A stretch of 64,000 nt of DNA. It comes from Brachypodium distachyon. Taxonomy: Eukaryota > Streptophyta > Magnoliopsida > Poales > Poaceae. A model generated the notes under the pieces. The model saw only the letters and a program-made list of their open reading frames with translations, was not told where the DNA came from and did no database searches. Shown here in pieces: positions 22,600 to 34,156 of the stretch (position 1 is its first letter; each line of letters begins with the position of its first letter). Location: positions 19,654,001 through 19,718,000 of the forward strand of contig NC_016133.3 in assembly GCF_000005505.3 (NCBI RefSeq), written 5' to 3'. The translations under genes were made by a program, and so were the position numbers.

Positions 22600-23350
22600 G
22601 GGATAAGATGGGGTGATTTGTTTAAGACTAGTTGTTAACTGTTATCTTGTCTATGATTGTCGGTGGGCAATTATGGTCTACTGACTATGGTGTCGAAACT
22701 TAAACTTTGTCCTTGTTTGCCGTGCTAGACAAGTTCATTTTGTCTGTATTTTGAACTTCTGCTACCTTTCTGGCCAATATGAGATGAATTGTGGTTTCTG
22801 GCTCGGTCCAATGCACTTGATTTTTTGCCCTACATTTCCATGGAAAAGTAAACATGTGTTGTATGGATCTTGCATCTGGACTGATTCCATGCGTCAGGAC
22901 GATCTGGAAAGGATATATTGATGTGAATATAATGACGCTAACTGCGGTGGCATTTTTTTGTGCAAAAGTTGTACTTAATGAATTTGTACCCTTGAAGGCT
23001 TACTCTGAGAAGTTGACCTCTCTTTTGTTTTTCTTCCGTCATGTGGACGTCGGCCTCCTCCACAGAGGCGGATCTCCTTCTGTGTGTTTGGTGTTTTTTG
23101 TTTTCCTTTTCTGAAATTGGATATATAAATGGTGAATTGGAGTGATCTGTGTTGAAATTGGATAACAAAATGATGAAATTGGACGCTTTGTGATGAACTT
23201 GGATATTTGTGGTGAATTTCAGATCATTTGAGGTGAATTTGGACGAAATTGTTTGAATGAAAAAAAATAGGGGCTGTAAAATAGGGTCTCTTGCTGGAAA
23301 CGACTGCAATTTTTTAGCGCCTATTTATTAGGGTCAGTCCCTACTTGCAG
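22600..23350. other. non-coding, with degenerate GAAATTGGA-type short repeats
   Basis: No gene. From about 23112 to 23255 the motif TGAAATTGGAT / TGAATTTGGA recurs every 20-35 bp in imperfect form. Confidence 0.45.
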
Positions 23351-23354
23351 TTAA

Positions 23355-23630
23355 GGCTTGGTTGGTATTAGTGTATTTTTTAGTAAGTAGTGTTTTTGTA
23401 TTTGAGGAGTTTTGGTGTTCACTCAAAACTCTTAAAAACCCAAAACACTTGCTTTTTCAAAAAACATGAGAAGTGTTTTTATTTGGTACAAAAGTGGAGT
23501 GTTTTGTGGAGGAACCCTAGGAATAATCCTCTCCAATTCCTTCCCGCTAGACAACCATTTGAGATTTTTAATGTTTTCAATTTGGAGTGGATAATACTCT
23601 AAAAACATCACAAAAACACTAGTACCAAAC
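23355..23630. mobile_element. MITE with inverted ends
   Basis: Left GGCTTGGTTGGTATTAGTGT corresponds to the reverse complement of the right end (CTAGTTTGGTACTAGTGTTT). The interior is AT-rich and non-coding. The end signature TTTGGTACTAGTG suggests a hAT-like or related MITE; the family is not assigned. Confidence 0.6.
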
Positions 23631-23659
23631 TAGTATTCAGTTTTTAGGGTTTAGAGAAA

Positions 23660-24120
23660 AAAAACTGTCTTCAGCATGGCTCCTACTTGGGTGCCTAAAT
23701 TAGGGAGGGCTCTGGATCACAACCCCCAAGCCCCTATTCCCAGGGGCCTGGAGGGAAGCCCATATTCTTTACCATGTCATTTTCCTCCCATGCCCATCTT
23801 CCTCCTACACATCCTGATCTTGTCGGCCTCTTCCTTCCGCTGCTTCCCCTCGTTGGCGGCCAATCCCGCCGACACCTTCACCTCGTCTCCCACCGCGCTC
23901 TTGTGGTGTAACGCCACCGTTCCTCCCGCCGCTACCCCGCATAGCACCGCCGTGCCCCGGTCTGCTGCCGCCACGCGGCTCGCACAACCCTGGCCGTCGC
24001 CGTCTCACAACCAACCCATGCCCCCGCGCCTCCTTCGCGTCCATCTCGTGGCACGCCACCCTCCGCGATGGCCCCGCCTCCTCCGCCGCCCTCGCCGGTT
24101 GTTCCCTTAGGAAGAAGAAT
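23660..24120. other. GC-rich, exon-like segment without identified product
   Basis: Both strands are open over 300 bp or more because of GC bias. The plus-strand frame from 23676 (144 codons) is Pro/Arg-rich. The minus-strand frame from 23974 (65 codons) contains GDEVKVSAGLAANEGKQRKE, which looks protein-like. I cannot assign a family, and there are no convincing splice partners. It may be an isolated exon or pseudogene fragment. Confidence 0.3.
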
Positions 24121-24469
24121 ATGAAAGGAGAAAAAAAAAAGAAATAAACGACCACTGACACATGGGTCTCGCTAGTCGGTGTAAAAGCAAAATTAAATAG
24201 GGGTAAAAATAGGAACTATTTTTTTTAGGAAAAGCACCTGTATTTAGAGACTCTCCTTTAGGGATCACTGAGCTTAGTCTAGGGGGTATTGCTGCACATG
24301 TTTGGTTGTTTGAACTTCTACTTCAGCTTTTGGTGATTCTACCGGTCCAAAAAGTATGTTTTTAACACATGAATCTTAAAAATTACTTTTCTTTTACACA
24401 TGACCTGACAAACATAGAAAAAGAAATCCAAACAACCAACATGTACCCCTAAACAACTTCCCTCCCCTC

Positions 24470-24864
24470 CCCTGGCCCAATCCCGTCGCTCGTCTTCCTC
24501 GAGCGACCGCCGCCACCCCTCCCTCCCCATCCCGGTGCCGAGCGCCCCAGCCCCCTCGCTCCGTCGCTCGTCTTCCTCCTCGCGCGAGCGCCTCCACCGC
24601 AGGTATCTATCTCCCCTTCAATTCTCTCTTTCCCGATCGTTTCTCCTCCCATCACCCCACGAACAGATCCCGCCCTTTAGCTCCCCGTTTCATCTCCTTA
24701 ATCTTCCCCAATTCGTAACTGACGCAAAAACTCAAGGTAGGGCGGCTTGCCCTTGTCTGCAGGGGATTATTTCGAAAATTTAGTGCGGTCCTGTGCGGTT
24801 CTTCAGCAGCTGAATATACTGTGACAGAGACCAGAACTGCTGGTAGCGCTGAGAGATTAGGGAG
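24470..24864 (+). promoter_or_regulatory. 5'UTR of the FHA/NIPP1-like gene
   Basis: A pyrimidine-rich leader. A possible leader intron runs from the donor CCGCAG/GTATCT (24602/24603) to an acceptor CTGCAG near 24762. Transcript evidence would be needed to settle this. Confidence 0.4.
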
Positions 24865-27002
24865 ATGTACCGCGGCGGGCTTGACCGCTTCAAGAAAGCT
24901 CAGGCCTTGGAGCCGTTCTCAGTGCAGCAGTCTGGTCCCAGCGCAAAGAACACACCCGCTGCTGCAGGAATAGCGAAAGTGCCGCCGGCTCCATTGACGC
25001 TGCCTCAGAGTACACATGTTGGGCCCAGCCAGAGTCAGCATGCTCCTCAGAGTGCTGGCTCGAGCATGCCTGGGCAAGAGGCCGGGGCTCCAGGGCCTGC
25101 TGGGACGCAGCTTGGCGGTGGGCAGTCGATGTGGCAACCGCCAGACTGGGCGATTGAGCCGCGCCCTGGGGTTTACTATCTTGAGGTGTTGAAGGATGGG
25201 GAGGTCATTGGCAGGATCAATCTGGACAAGAAGAGGCACATATTTGGGAGGCAGGTGCCTGCTTGTGAGTTTGTGTTGGATCATCAGTCTGTGTCACGCC
25301 AACATGCTGCTGTTGTTCCACACAAAAATGGAAGGTTAGAGACTTACATTGTACTGATGTTTGATGCACTTATAACACTACCTGATGGCTATGTATTTGA
25401 TGGTTAATGGGAGCTTGTTTTTGCTAGTATTAGCAACCTGAATGTTAAGTTGTTACTAAACAAATTTGATGTTCGAAATCTATGGACAGCCTGAATGTGA
25501 TGAAATATTGTGCTCCTATATGCTATTAGTCTCGCTTCTGCATCTTATCCATGCCAACATAAAAAGTACGAGTTGGGATGGGATACTTTTGATCTGAGCA
25601 GTCTAAAATCTGTAATCTAATCCATAACTATCTATCCACTTATCCAGTGGTTGTGACCAAATGTCATATCCCCCTCTAATCACTTCTATACTTATAGCCT
25701 TTTAACTATTCTGATTGCATCCCATTGTTCTCTAATTTTGTTTTGTGTACATGAGTGTTTTTTTATATCTTTACACAATTTATGTGATATTTCTTTCATA
25801 AAAAATAGCAAACATGTACATGAAATGCACGTTTTGTGAAAAAACAAACAAAAAAGAGACCTATTTTGATGGAATTATATTATATGAGACATAGCTTATA
25901 TATTGGACAAAACATGCATTGCATGTTTAGTCTGCTAGTCAAATTTGACGATCAATATTCTTAGCTAGGATAAAACCATTTACCTTGTGTGCAGTCTGAA
26001 TAGCTAGTTTTTGTATTCTCCTGTAATAGCTTTGCACTTTTTCTTGCTCAATCATTTTGTAGACCTTTAACTTTAAGGGATGGTTCTTTCAGAACTTTGT
26101 CTGCCAGAGAAATGGCAAGATTGCCTTGGAAAATGTTTCTTTTATTTACATTGTGTCTGAGGTGTATGACTAACACTCTCCATGATTCTGCCTTTTGTTT
26201 CAGCATATATGTTATTGATTTAGGATCGGTTCATGGTACATTTGTTGCAAATGAGAGAATAACTAAAGACAGCCCTGTTGAATTTGAAGTTGGACAGTCA
26301 CTTCGCTTTGCTGCCTCAACCAGAGCATATATTCTGCGGAAGAACACAGCTGCTTTTTTCCCCACTCATAGTCTTCCATCAGATGTGAGTTTGCCATCTC
26401 CTCCAGACCCCAATGATGAAGATGCTGTTGTGGCATACAATACAATACTTAATCGCTATGGTATTAGTAAATCAGACATGCCATCTAGGTCAAAAAGATC
26501 TTCACGGGAGGACTCTGGTGCAGATGATGACAACCAGACTGTTGGCAGACTCCCAAAGAGAAGTAAAAAGCTCAGAGTGTCATTTAGAGATCAGGTTGGT
26601 GGAGAACTTATTCAGGTAGTTGGGATTTCCGATGGTGTAGATGTTGAAACTGAACCAGGCCCAATAGGTGTGAAGGAAGGCAGTCTTGTTGGGAAGTATG
26701 AGTCTCTTGTACAGGTGACTGTCATACCAAAAGGGAAGGATCAAACCTCACCAAAGGAGAGTGCTTCCCAGAGTGGGGTAACAGATAAACTACAACAGGT
26801 GCTTAACAAAGTTAAAAGCACAACCAGAGGTGGAATTTATGGTGACCTGTATGACGATTCTGTTCCAGCAAAACTGGGCTCATCATGGGCATATAAATCA
26901 GATAATCAGTCAGAACAAGTCAAAGCTGTTGATGAGAAGAAGTCTAGCAGGAATGCGGATACAAATTCAGCTGATGATAGTGATGACTTGTTTGGCGACT
27001 AG
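24865..27002 (+). CDS. FHA-domain NIPP1-type nuclear inhibitor of PP1 (PPP1R8 homologue)
   Basis: Two coding exons, 24865-25334 and 26204-27002, join in phase (GGAAG/GTTAGA to TTTCAG/CATATA), giving 422 aa. The Gln/Pro/Ala-rich N-terminus is followed by an FHA domain (about residues 103-195) with the phosphothreonine-binding landmarks FGRQ, SRQHAA and GSVHGTFV. Downstream is KKLRVSF, whose RVSF (residues 281-284) is the canonical RVxF docking motif for protein phosphatase 1. The C-terminus is Ser/Asp-rich, ending DDSDDLFGD. This layout matches NIPP1, a nuclear scaffold that targets PP1 to splicing and chromatin factors. The intron falls inside the FHA domain. The gene looks intact; the start is the first ATG in frame. 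Confidence 0.9.
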
Positions 27003-28000
27003 TGATTGTCAGCATTTTGAATTAGTATAGCGAGTTGGACTGCTCACTGATGTGTGAGGGCACAAGTGTTTTATTCATCTTGGTATTTTGCTTTGTTCTA
27101 CATGATTGTATCCTGCTGCAAATCAAGGTACACTCGTTTGCCTAATGTTAGGGCATTCTTTCTTATGTTTTTTTTTTCATTCTTTCTTATGGTTGAACTC
27201 ATGGGGATTAGTAGTTTTACCTAGTTTCCTCATTTCTTAACCCTCTCTTCATGTGGTAATGTTTAATCTTCCAGTTCTTTACCCAGACCTGGTTTCCTAG
27301 TTTCTTTAGTCTTACTTTGATAGCTCACTCGTGCATTCTGATGCATTTTCTTGAGGTAATATTCTAATTTTACTTATTATTGGACCTCACATGAATTGTT
27401 GCTATATTCATGTTGATACGGTCAATTAGATACACAGCTTTGTTGCATACTGCCATGTTCTCATGTCATAAGCGTGGTAAGTCTTATCTCTGGGTCCGTG
27501 GCTTTAATAGACAAGTCAATTATTTATATTCTGTCTTTTCTTTTTCGTTTTTTGCAAGGGATATTCTATCTCTTCTTTAGCTTGTTTTATCTCTATATCT
27601 ATTCTTTCAGGAACCCTGATCTATAAGGAGTCTTTGTCTTCCTTTTTATTAGCCGAAGAAACGAAAATGAAATATCCCCTCTAGTGTTTTTTTGTTTGTC
27701 TAAAACTCCCTCCCCTTGAAGCACTGCTGCCTGGACACTTTCTGCATGGTAGTTAACCATCATGATCCAGTTATTCTATTGCATGAGTTATATATTTTTT
27801 AAGTGAATTTGTAGGCTAGTTCGTACTTATCCTTTTGATAGTATTCTGCCATCTGATTGTTGTGGTAAGTATCTTGAAACTACATTTTGTTGGTCTAACT
27901 AGCAGGCAGCTCCAGGCAGTGACTATTAGCTTGGACTTTATGCTTCAATTTAGTTTGGAGGGGTTTTGTCATCATAGTGTTTTACTATCTGTGCAGCCCC
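27003..28000. other. 3' flank and intergenic, nothing recognised
   Basis: AT-rich DNA with no domain-bearing frame. Confidence 0.4.
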
Positions 28001-28009
28001 ATTAGTTAG

Positions 28010-28860
28010 GGCCCCAACTGAGTACACGAGACTATCGTAGTTCGTGGATGCTACTCTTCACGTGGCAGCAACAATAGGATTGGATTAGTTTTATTAGAGT
28101 TAAGATTAGATTGGGTTGTCAGGATGATCTATTTCCCTAATATTAGAGATGACTTTCTTAAGGCAAGCCATCTGAGATCTACATAAGGATGCGGTTGTAT
28201 CTCCTATGGAAGCAACCAATTAGCCCCTGTAGTGTGCTCGCAGCTTGGCCGTGCATCTCAGATTCTTTTTTTTACCGGAGTGCTTCTCAGATTCTGGACC
28301 ATCTAATTCTTGTCTATGACATTCGATATCAAAGGAATCAATCGTGAAGTGTCTTTGTACCATGGTGGACACGATCAGTGTTCACTTCGCTACTTTGGTG
28401 CAGGAAATTTTTCTGAGATTTTCAGCAACTCGGGGCTTGATTTCACCGAGATAACAAAAACATATGCTAAAGATCCAGGCCGAGACATCGTTGAGGCAGA
28501 AGTGGCATAACGTTGTGTTTGTCCTTTCATCGTGCCACATTGCTGGTGCTAGGCGGTGCTGCCTCAACGAGCAGAGCTGCCCTTGGCTGTGTGCCGGCGG
28601 TGTCTTCACCAAGGGAGAAGACACCAGGTTTCTGATTCCTGACTTGTCTTCATCGTCAACCTCGTGTCATGCTTATGGTGGAGTGGAACACATTGGCTGC
28701 CATGTGGTAGATTGTGATGTCGTTGCATCTGTACGACCGTAGGCATAGTAAATCACAGGAAGACAACTCTGCTGCCCTGTGCTGTTTGGCCCTTCTGCTA
28801 CCAGCTTTCTCAACGTCGAGCATTGTAAGGACTTACCCGTCATGACCATCCACCATCACC
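28010..28860 (+). mobile_element. possible LTR-retrotransposon remnant
   Basis: A segment resembling the 3' half of an LTR (AAGGATGCGGTTGTATCTCC, AAGCAACCAATTAGCCCC) ends near TATGACA (28314-28320). It is followed by TTCGATATCAAAGG, which resembles the tRNA-Met primer-binding site TGGTATCAGAG. The 500 bp beyond contain no recognisable gag or pol. Support is weak. Confidence 0.3.
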
Positions 28861-28882
28861 GAACATCTCCTGGATGAGGCAC

Positions 28883-29973
28883 TGAATGACCGAGATGGAA
28901 TAACCTAGAGGGGGGTGGGGGTGTGAATAGGTTCTACAAATTTCCTTACTTTCTTTTGCAATTTTAGGCTTTGCGGATAAATAAAGTGAGCCTGATGCAA
29001 CTATGTTAACAAACCTATATGATGAGCAAGATACTTCAAGCACGAAGGCTATCACAAATTAAACAGCACAAGTAACCACAAGTGAAACTAGCAACGTCAG
29101 AGATAACCGAAGCATGCAGACATAAAGATGTATCCCGATGTTCACTCTCTTGGGAGAGTGCTAATCACCGTTTCGGAAAGGTGCCCGGGGCTTACACCGA
29201 AGTGCCACACCGGAGCACCACCGAAGGCTCACCTTGTCTTAGAGAAGCTTCCCACCGAAGTGAAGCTCCTGGGAAGAAGGGTGGGGCCTTTTATACCCCC
29301 ACACAATTCTGCCCGTTAGGACACAATTTCTGAAGCCGGAGGCAAAATCAGGAACCTCCGGATTCTCCGGGATTCAAAAACAGTGCTGAGCTCCGAAATC
29401 TGGCCTGGCATCTGGGCTGGGCTTCAGGGTAGTCCAGTTTCCTCTAGATGCACCCGGAGGCTCCGGCCTGAGATCCGGGACTCAGAAACCCACGGCAGTG
29501 CCCAGATTCCGGACCAGCTTCCGGGTTGAGCTCCGGGATTGTTCAGTAGGTACTAGACTCACCCGGAGCCAAAGCTGGAGCCTCCGACCTGAAATCCGGC
29601 CTGCACATAAACACTCCAAAAATAGGATTTTCAATAGGCGTTTTAATGTAATGTAAATATGATTTGTCTTGGCTATTTTCTTGGGGATAATATGTGGATT
29701 AGAAAGGTGTATGTTGGAAAGCGTAAATCCACTTGAAGTTCATCACAAAATCCCTCTTAATAGTACGGCTTTCCTATGACTCAAAGAAGGTAAAAGATGC
29801 GTAAATTTAAATGTAGCGCCTTCTTCTTCCTTTATTCTCGTAGCCAATACTCCATGCATGCTTAGATGATCTTTTTGATTAAAACGTCTCCACACACTTA
29901 GCACACATGATTAAATTTCTAAGCATGATGTCACATACACCAAAACCCACTTAGGGGATAAGATGTCCTTTCA
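28883..29973 (-). repeat. 3' LTR of the Sirevirus element
   Basis: About 1.09 kb. It starts TGAAAGGACATC (minus strand, 29973) and ends ...GGTCATTCA at 28883 after the CTCTAGG motif. It includes a 58-bp block near 29551-29608 that is missing from the other copy. Confidence 0.75.
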
Positions 29974-30662
29974 ATCTCCCCCTTTTTGGTGATAGATATG
30001 AGACAACAAAATATGTAAATGAAGCTCAAAAGATAGTCTAAGCATCTAAGAGCACTCCCTCTAAATTTGTGCACCAATTTAGAATTTGTTTTGAATGCCA
30101 AGCACACAAGCTAGAGAGAAATACGTCTCAAAAAACACAAACCAAAGTGGGATGATACAAGGTGACAAGATACAACAATATAAACAACCTTGTGCCCAAA
30201 TTGTGAGACATAAGCAATGAACATAAAGCATTCTCACAATAGGCACAAATATACAAGATACATATCACAAAGCATGTGTAAATGGATATATCACAAGACT
30301 ATCACAATAATAAGCACGATATGACTAAGTCTCGAGATATACCATAACGAAGCATAACAACATCCAACAAGCTATATAAGTTCAACCACCGGACCAAAGT
30401 ACTTAAGCTATTACATCCCACACAAATAACATAGTTCAAACATAAGAGTTCACAAGTCCAAATAAAAACCAACTAGCAGGAGGACTTGATAGCATAAACC
30501 CATAAGAGGAACCCGGGCAAGTCCTAAATAAGCTCCCTTCTACTCAACCTCTCCCCCCTTGGCATCGAAACACCAAAAAGGGAGAAGGAAAAGCACAAAG
30601 GATCGATGCTACTTGACCCAAAAGCTCTTCTCTTCTTGAAAGTCTTCGCCATCGTCTGCACC

Positions 30663-31118
30663 TTACTCATCACCTTGGTAAGCACTCTCAACATCTTCCT
30701 CTTCGTCCTCATCACTAGAGAACGGGTGCTCATAGTATTCAAGATCACTCTCCTTGTCCTCAGACCCAGCAGGAGCATCTTCAGCATTCTTGCGTCGTTC
30801 AGCATTGGCGAGACTCAGAGCCGTCTTCACACGCCAACTAGCCTTGAACAACCTCTTGTGCATAGCTTTCACATAAAACAAGGATGGACTTGAGATCAAT
30901 GCGAGTGGCATTCTTTCTTGTGGGCTTGCGCATGGGAGAGTCCCGTGCCAAGCCCTTTCCATGAGGCCTAGACCCACCTTGCTCAGCAAACTTAGCAGTA
31001 GCAGTAGGTCCATGTGGATGAGGATCACGAAAATTCTGAGAAGGGATAGCAGGTTGCATAAGCTCGTGATGGTGACCTGATGGGGAAGAAGGGTGGGGCC
31101 TTTTATGCCCCAACACAA
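30663..31118 (-). pseudogene. remnant of Sirevirus internal coding region
   Basis: About 60 residues at the end of this frame look protein-like: RLFKASWRVKTALSLANA, then an acidic tail DSEDKE-like, YYEHPFSSDEDEEEDVE. This fits the variable region 3' of pol in Sireviruses rather than a host gene. The upstream half of the frame is composition noise. Confidence 0.4.
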
Positions 31119-31729
31119 TTCTGCCCGTTAGGACACAGTTTCTGAAGCCGGAGGCAAATCGGGAACCTCCTGATTCCATCCGGGATTAAAAAATAGTACT
31201 GGGCTCCGGAATCCGGGCCGGTCTCCGGGGTGGTCCAGTTGCCTATGGACGCACCCGGAGCCAAACGCGGAGGCTGCGGCTTGAGATCCAGGACTCAGAA
31301 ACCCACGACAGCGCCCAGATTCCGGACCATCTTCCTTGTCGAGTTCTGGGATGGTCTAGTAGCTAAACACTCTGAAAATAGGATTTTCAATAGGCTTTTA
31401 ATTGGAATGTAAATAGGATTTGTCTTGTCTATTTTCTTGGGGATAATATGTGGATTAGAAAGGTGTATTTTGGAAAACTTAAATCCACTTGAAGTTCATC
31501 ATAAAATCCCTCTTAATAGTATGGCTTTCCGATGACTCAAAGAAGGTAAAAGATGCATAAATTTAAATGTACCACCTTCTTCTTCCTTTATCCTCGTAGC
31601 CAATACTCCATGCATGCTTAGATGATCTTTTTGATTAAAACATCTCCACGCACTTAGCACACATGATTAAATTTCTAATCATGATGTCACATACACCAAA
31701 ACCCACTTAGGGAATTAGATGTCCTTTCA
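31082..31729 (-). repeat. truncated 5' LTR of the Sirevirus element
   Basis: 648 bp that align with 29272-29973 of the other LTR. Homology stops abruptly at the GGGAAGAAGGGTGGGGCCTT block (31082), so the downstream LTR part, primer-binding site and gag-pol were lost in one deletion. Confidence 0.75.
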
Positions 31730-31734
31730 GGCAT

Positions 31735-34150
31735 GTAACCAGTTTGTCTAGCATGGGGCCACCAAGGGCTACAAGGACCATAAGGTGAATGAAAAAGAAG
31801 AAATAGGGAATAGAGAAGCGCTTGACCCAACAGAAGAGCCAAAGAGGGGAAGAAGTGCACCAACCGGAGTATTTATTCCATAGGATTTTTCTTCAGTCGT
31901 TAATTTGAACTCCATCGGATTTCACTTCAGTTGTTAATTTTGAACTGGAATTGGTATGGAAGTTCAAAACAAATCCGCGAAAATATTAAATAGTAACCGG
32001 TGACGTGGCCTACCTGAGCATGCAATGTTTTAATAATGTTGATTAATCTTCTTAAATTAACTTTCAATAAAAAAATCCACAAATCAGTATTTGAAGTAGA
32101 TATGTATGAAAAATTGGGGTTACAAACTTACAGTGGGTACCTATGCATATTGTAAGAGTTGACAACTTAATTGGCACTCATGTTCATCAGTATTTTCACG
32201 TGATGAAATTAGAATCCATTAGACTAGAATGTATGATAGGAATGTTTGGATGCTTGATAGAATGTATTTTCGTGTGTATTTAAAAATCTCCCCTATTGGC
32301 TGACAACAAATAATCTGTATAAACACAAGTAGACGCTTTGGCTACTGCCATTGGTAGGTACATTTTGCTTCAATTATTTGTCTTGCACATTCTGAGACCA
32401 TAAAACACTGATCTCACAACTAGTGAACTGAAGTAGCTTTGAAGCTTCAGTAGTCTTAACTTTGCGAAACAAGAGAAAGAGAAGGAATAAGTTGCCATGT
32501 TATACTTTGACTGATATTTGGGAAATCAAGTTGTGCTCCGAGCGAAAGGCTATCCTGAGATTCTTTTCTGTCCCTTGAACATGTACATGATAGTGTTACT
32601 CTCTCAAGTGTACTTCAGCCTTGGGCTTTACTTCATATTTTATAGGCGAAATGTGGGGTGCAATTGCAGATTGCAGTCTGAAGGATGCATTTTAGCATTT
32701 TTTTTTATATTTTCACCGCAGTTTGTAAACATGCTGTGGGACAGTATGTTTTTCCAAAACTGTAGGATAAGAGATAGCTTATTTAATTATCATTGAAAGT
32801 AGGGATGTTAACTAATGAGGTTTAGGAATGTGGTTCTTCTGGATTCAAAATGGAAATAGCTATTCTGCACCTTGCGCGATATTGATTTGTGCGGTGTCTC
32901 TTTACTTGTGAGAATAGTATTTGGTTCCTGTTATAAACATCTTTATAATTTAGGGATGAGTATGTGCAGCTGCACCTTCATCTACTTCAACCCTGACCCA
33001 AGATTTGATGCTTGTTACACATAGCATATACACACTAATTTCATTGTCTTATTTCACTCAAACATCTTGGCATATCTCTAAACGTTCTTGAATCCTCTAC
33101 AGGGTGTGGCATGCTGACAGGGCCTGTTTTTGCCAAGACCACCTACTCTTTTGTAACAAGACAATGGACGGAAAAGAACTACATCACCTGAATTCATGTA
33201 AAACTCATTTGAAATACACTGCCTTGTCTGAATATGATGTGCATTGCGTTCCCATGTTTTTTGGTAGCTTGGTCATTGGTACCCGCGACATGTAAACATT
33301 TGCTTTCTTAGATACTGAATTACTGACCTAGTAGATGTGTAGTCTGTCGTCACTCACTCATAACTTCATGTCATTTTGGAAGCCGAGGGATGTATCCAGT
33401 TTGGGCAGGTCAATTTTCGTGCCCTGTCAAGGTAAAATGCCATTTTAGACAATGCAATACGATTCATGGGAAATGAAGTGAGATTAAAAAGAAAGTGCAA
33501 TACAATGACATTCAACTTGTACTATATCAGAAATGCAAATCATCAGGTCAAAAAAAGAAAGAAATACAAATCCTGCCCCTGGAGCCATATGCAGGACACT
33601 TGCTCTGCTCTTTCAATTGCCCTGATAAGTATGTACGAAATGATAGGTAAAACATATGCATTTGTTAAACTACTCCGATTCTAAATTCTTGTCATGATTT
33701 TAGCAAGCAGTTGATAAGATGTCCCTTCACGTGGCATGACAATTAGCTCCTGCGTGCATAGGTGAATCAGAAAGAGTAGAAAACGTACCCAGGTGACCAG
33801 GTCTGGAAAATTCACGTAAGAGTTAAACCTGGCTGTAAAAAAAAGGCTTTCACACTTTTTGAAGAAAAATCATGGCATATTAAACCACGTTTATACGGGA
33901 AGATTTTTTTTTATGCGATGGGAGATGTATTAAAATTGGTAGTACCAGGACCATAGAGGCAACATGTATACATCTTGACACAGAATCTCAAATCCAAATT
34001 TAAAAACACTACACAAAACAAATCTGTCTTGGTACCTATTGAAATACAATTTGGATTTGTAATTTCGTGCCTAGACGTATATATGCATATCGCATTTATG
34101 TACTGATTTAAAAAAAATCAAAAATGAAAGAAAAAATATTGACCACCTTC
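31735..34150. other. intergenic, nothing recognised
   Basis: About 2.4 kb of AT-rich DNA. Short frames (for example 32518-32796 and 33466-33684) show no domain. Confidence 0.4.
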
Positions 34151-34156
34151 AGATTG

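Larger units (their letters stand above)
28883..31729 (-). mobile_element. internally deleted Sirevirus/Maximus-type Copia element
   Basis: Read on the minus strand, a partial 5' LTR (31729-31082), a short internal part (31081-29974) and a full 3' LTR (29973-28883) follow one another. Both LTRs begin TGAAAGGACATCT. The internal part ends with a polypurine tract (CACCAAAAAGGGGGAGAT, 29991-29974), typical of Sireviruses. Flanks GGCAC (28878-28882) and GGCAT (31730-31734) match at 4 of 5 bases, consistent with a target-site duplication. Gag-pol is absent; only a short acidic frame from the region 3' of pol remains. Confidence 0.75.

Noticed and set aside
23676..24110. 144-codon Pro/Arg-rich frame as a gene
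   Set aside because: Both strands are open from composition; no domain, no splice partners and no supporting context.
28310..28742. Two overlapping frames after the LTR-like end as gag
   Set aside because: No gag zinc knuckle or capsid-like pattern; kept only as a weak retroelement remnant.
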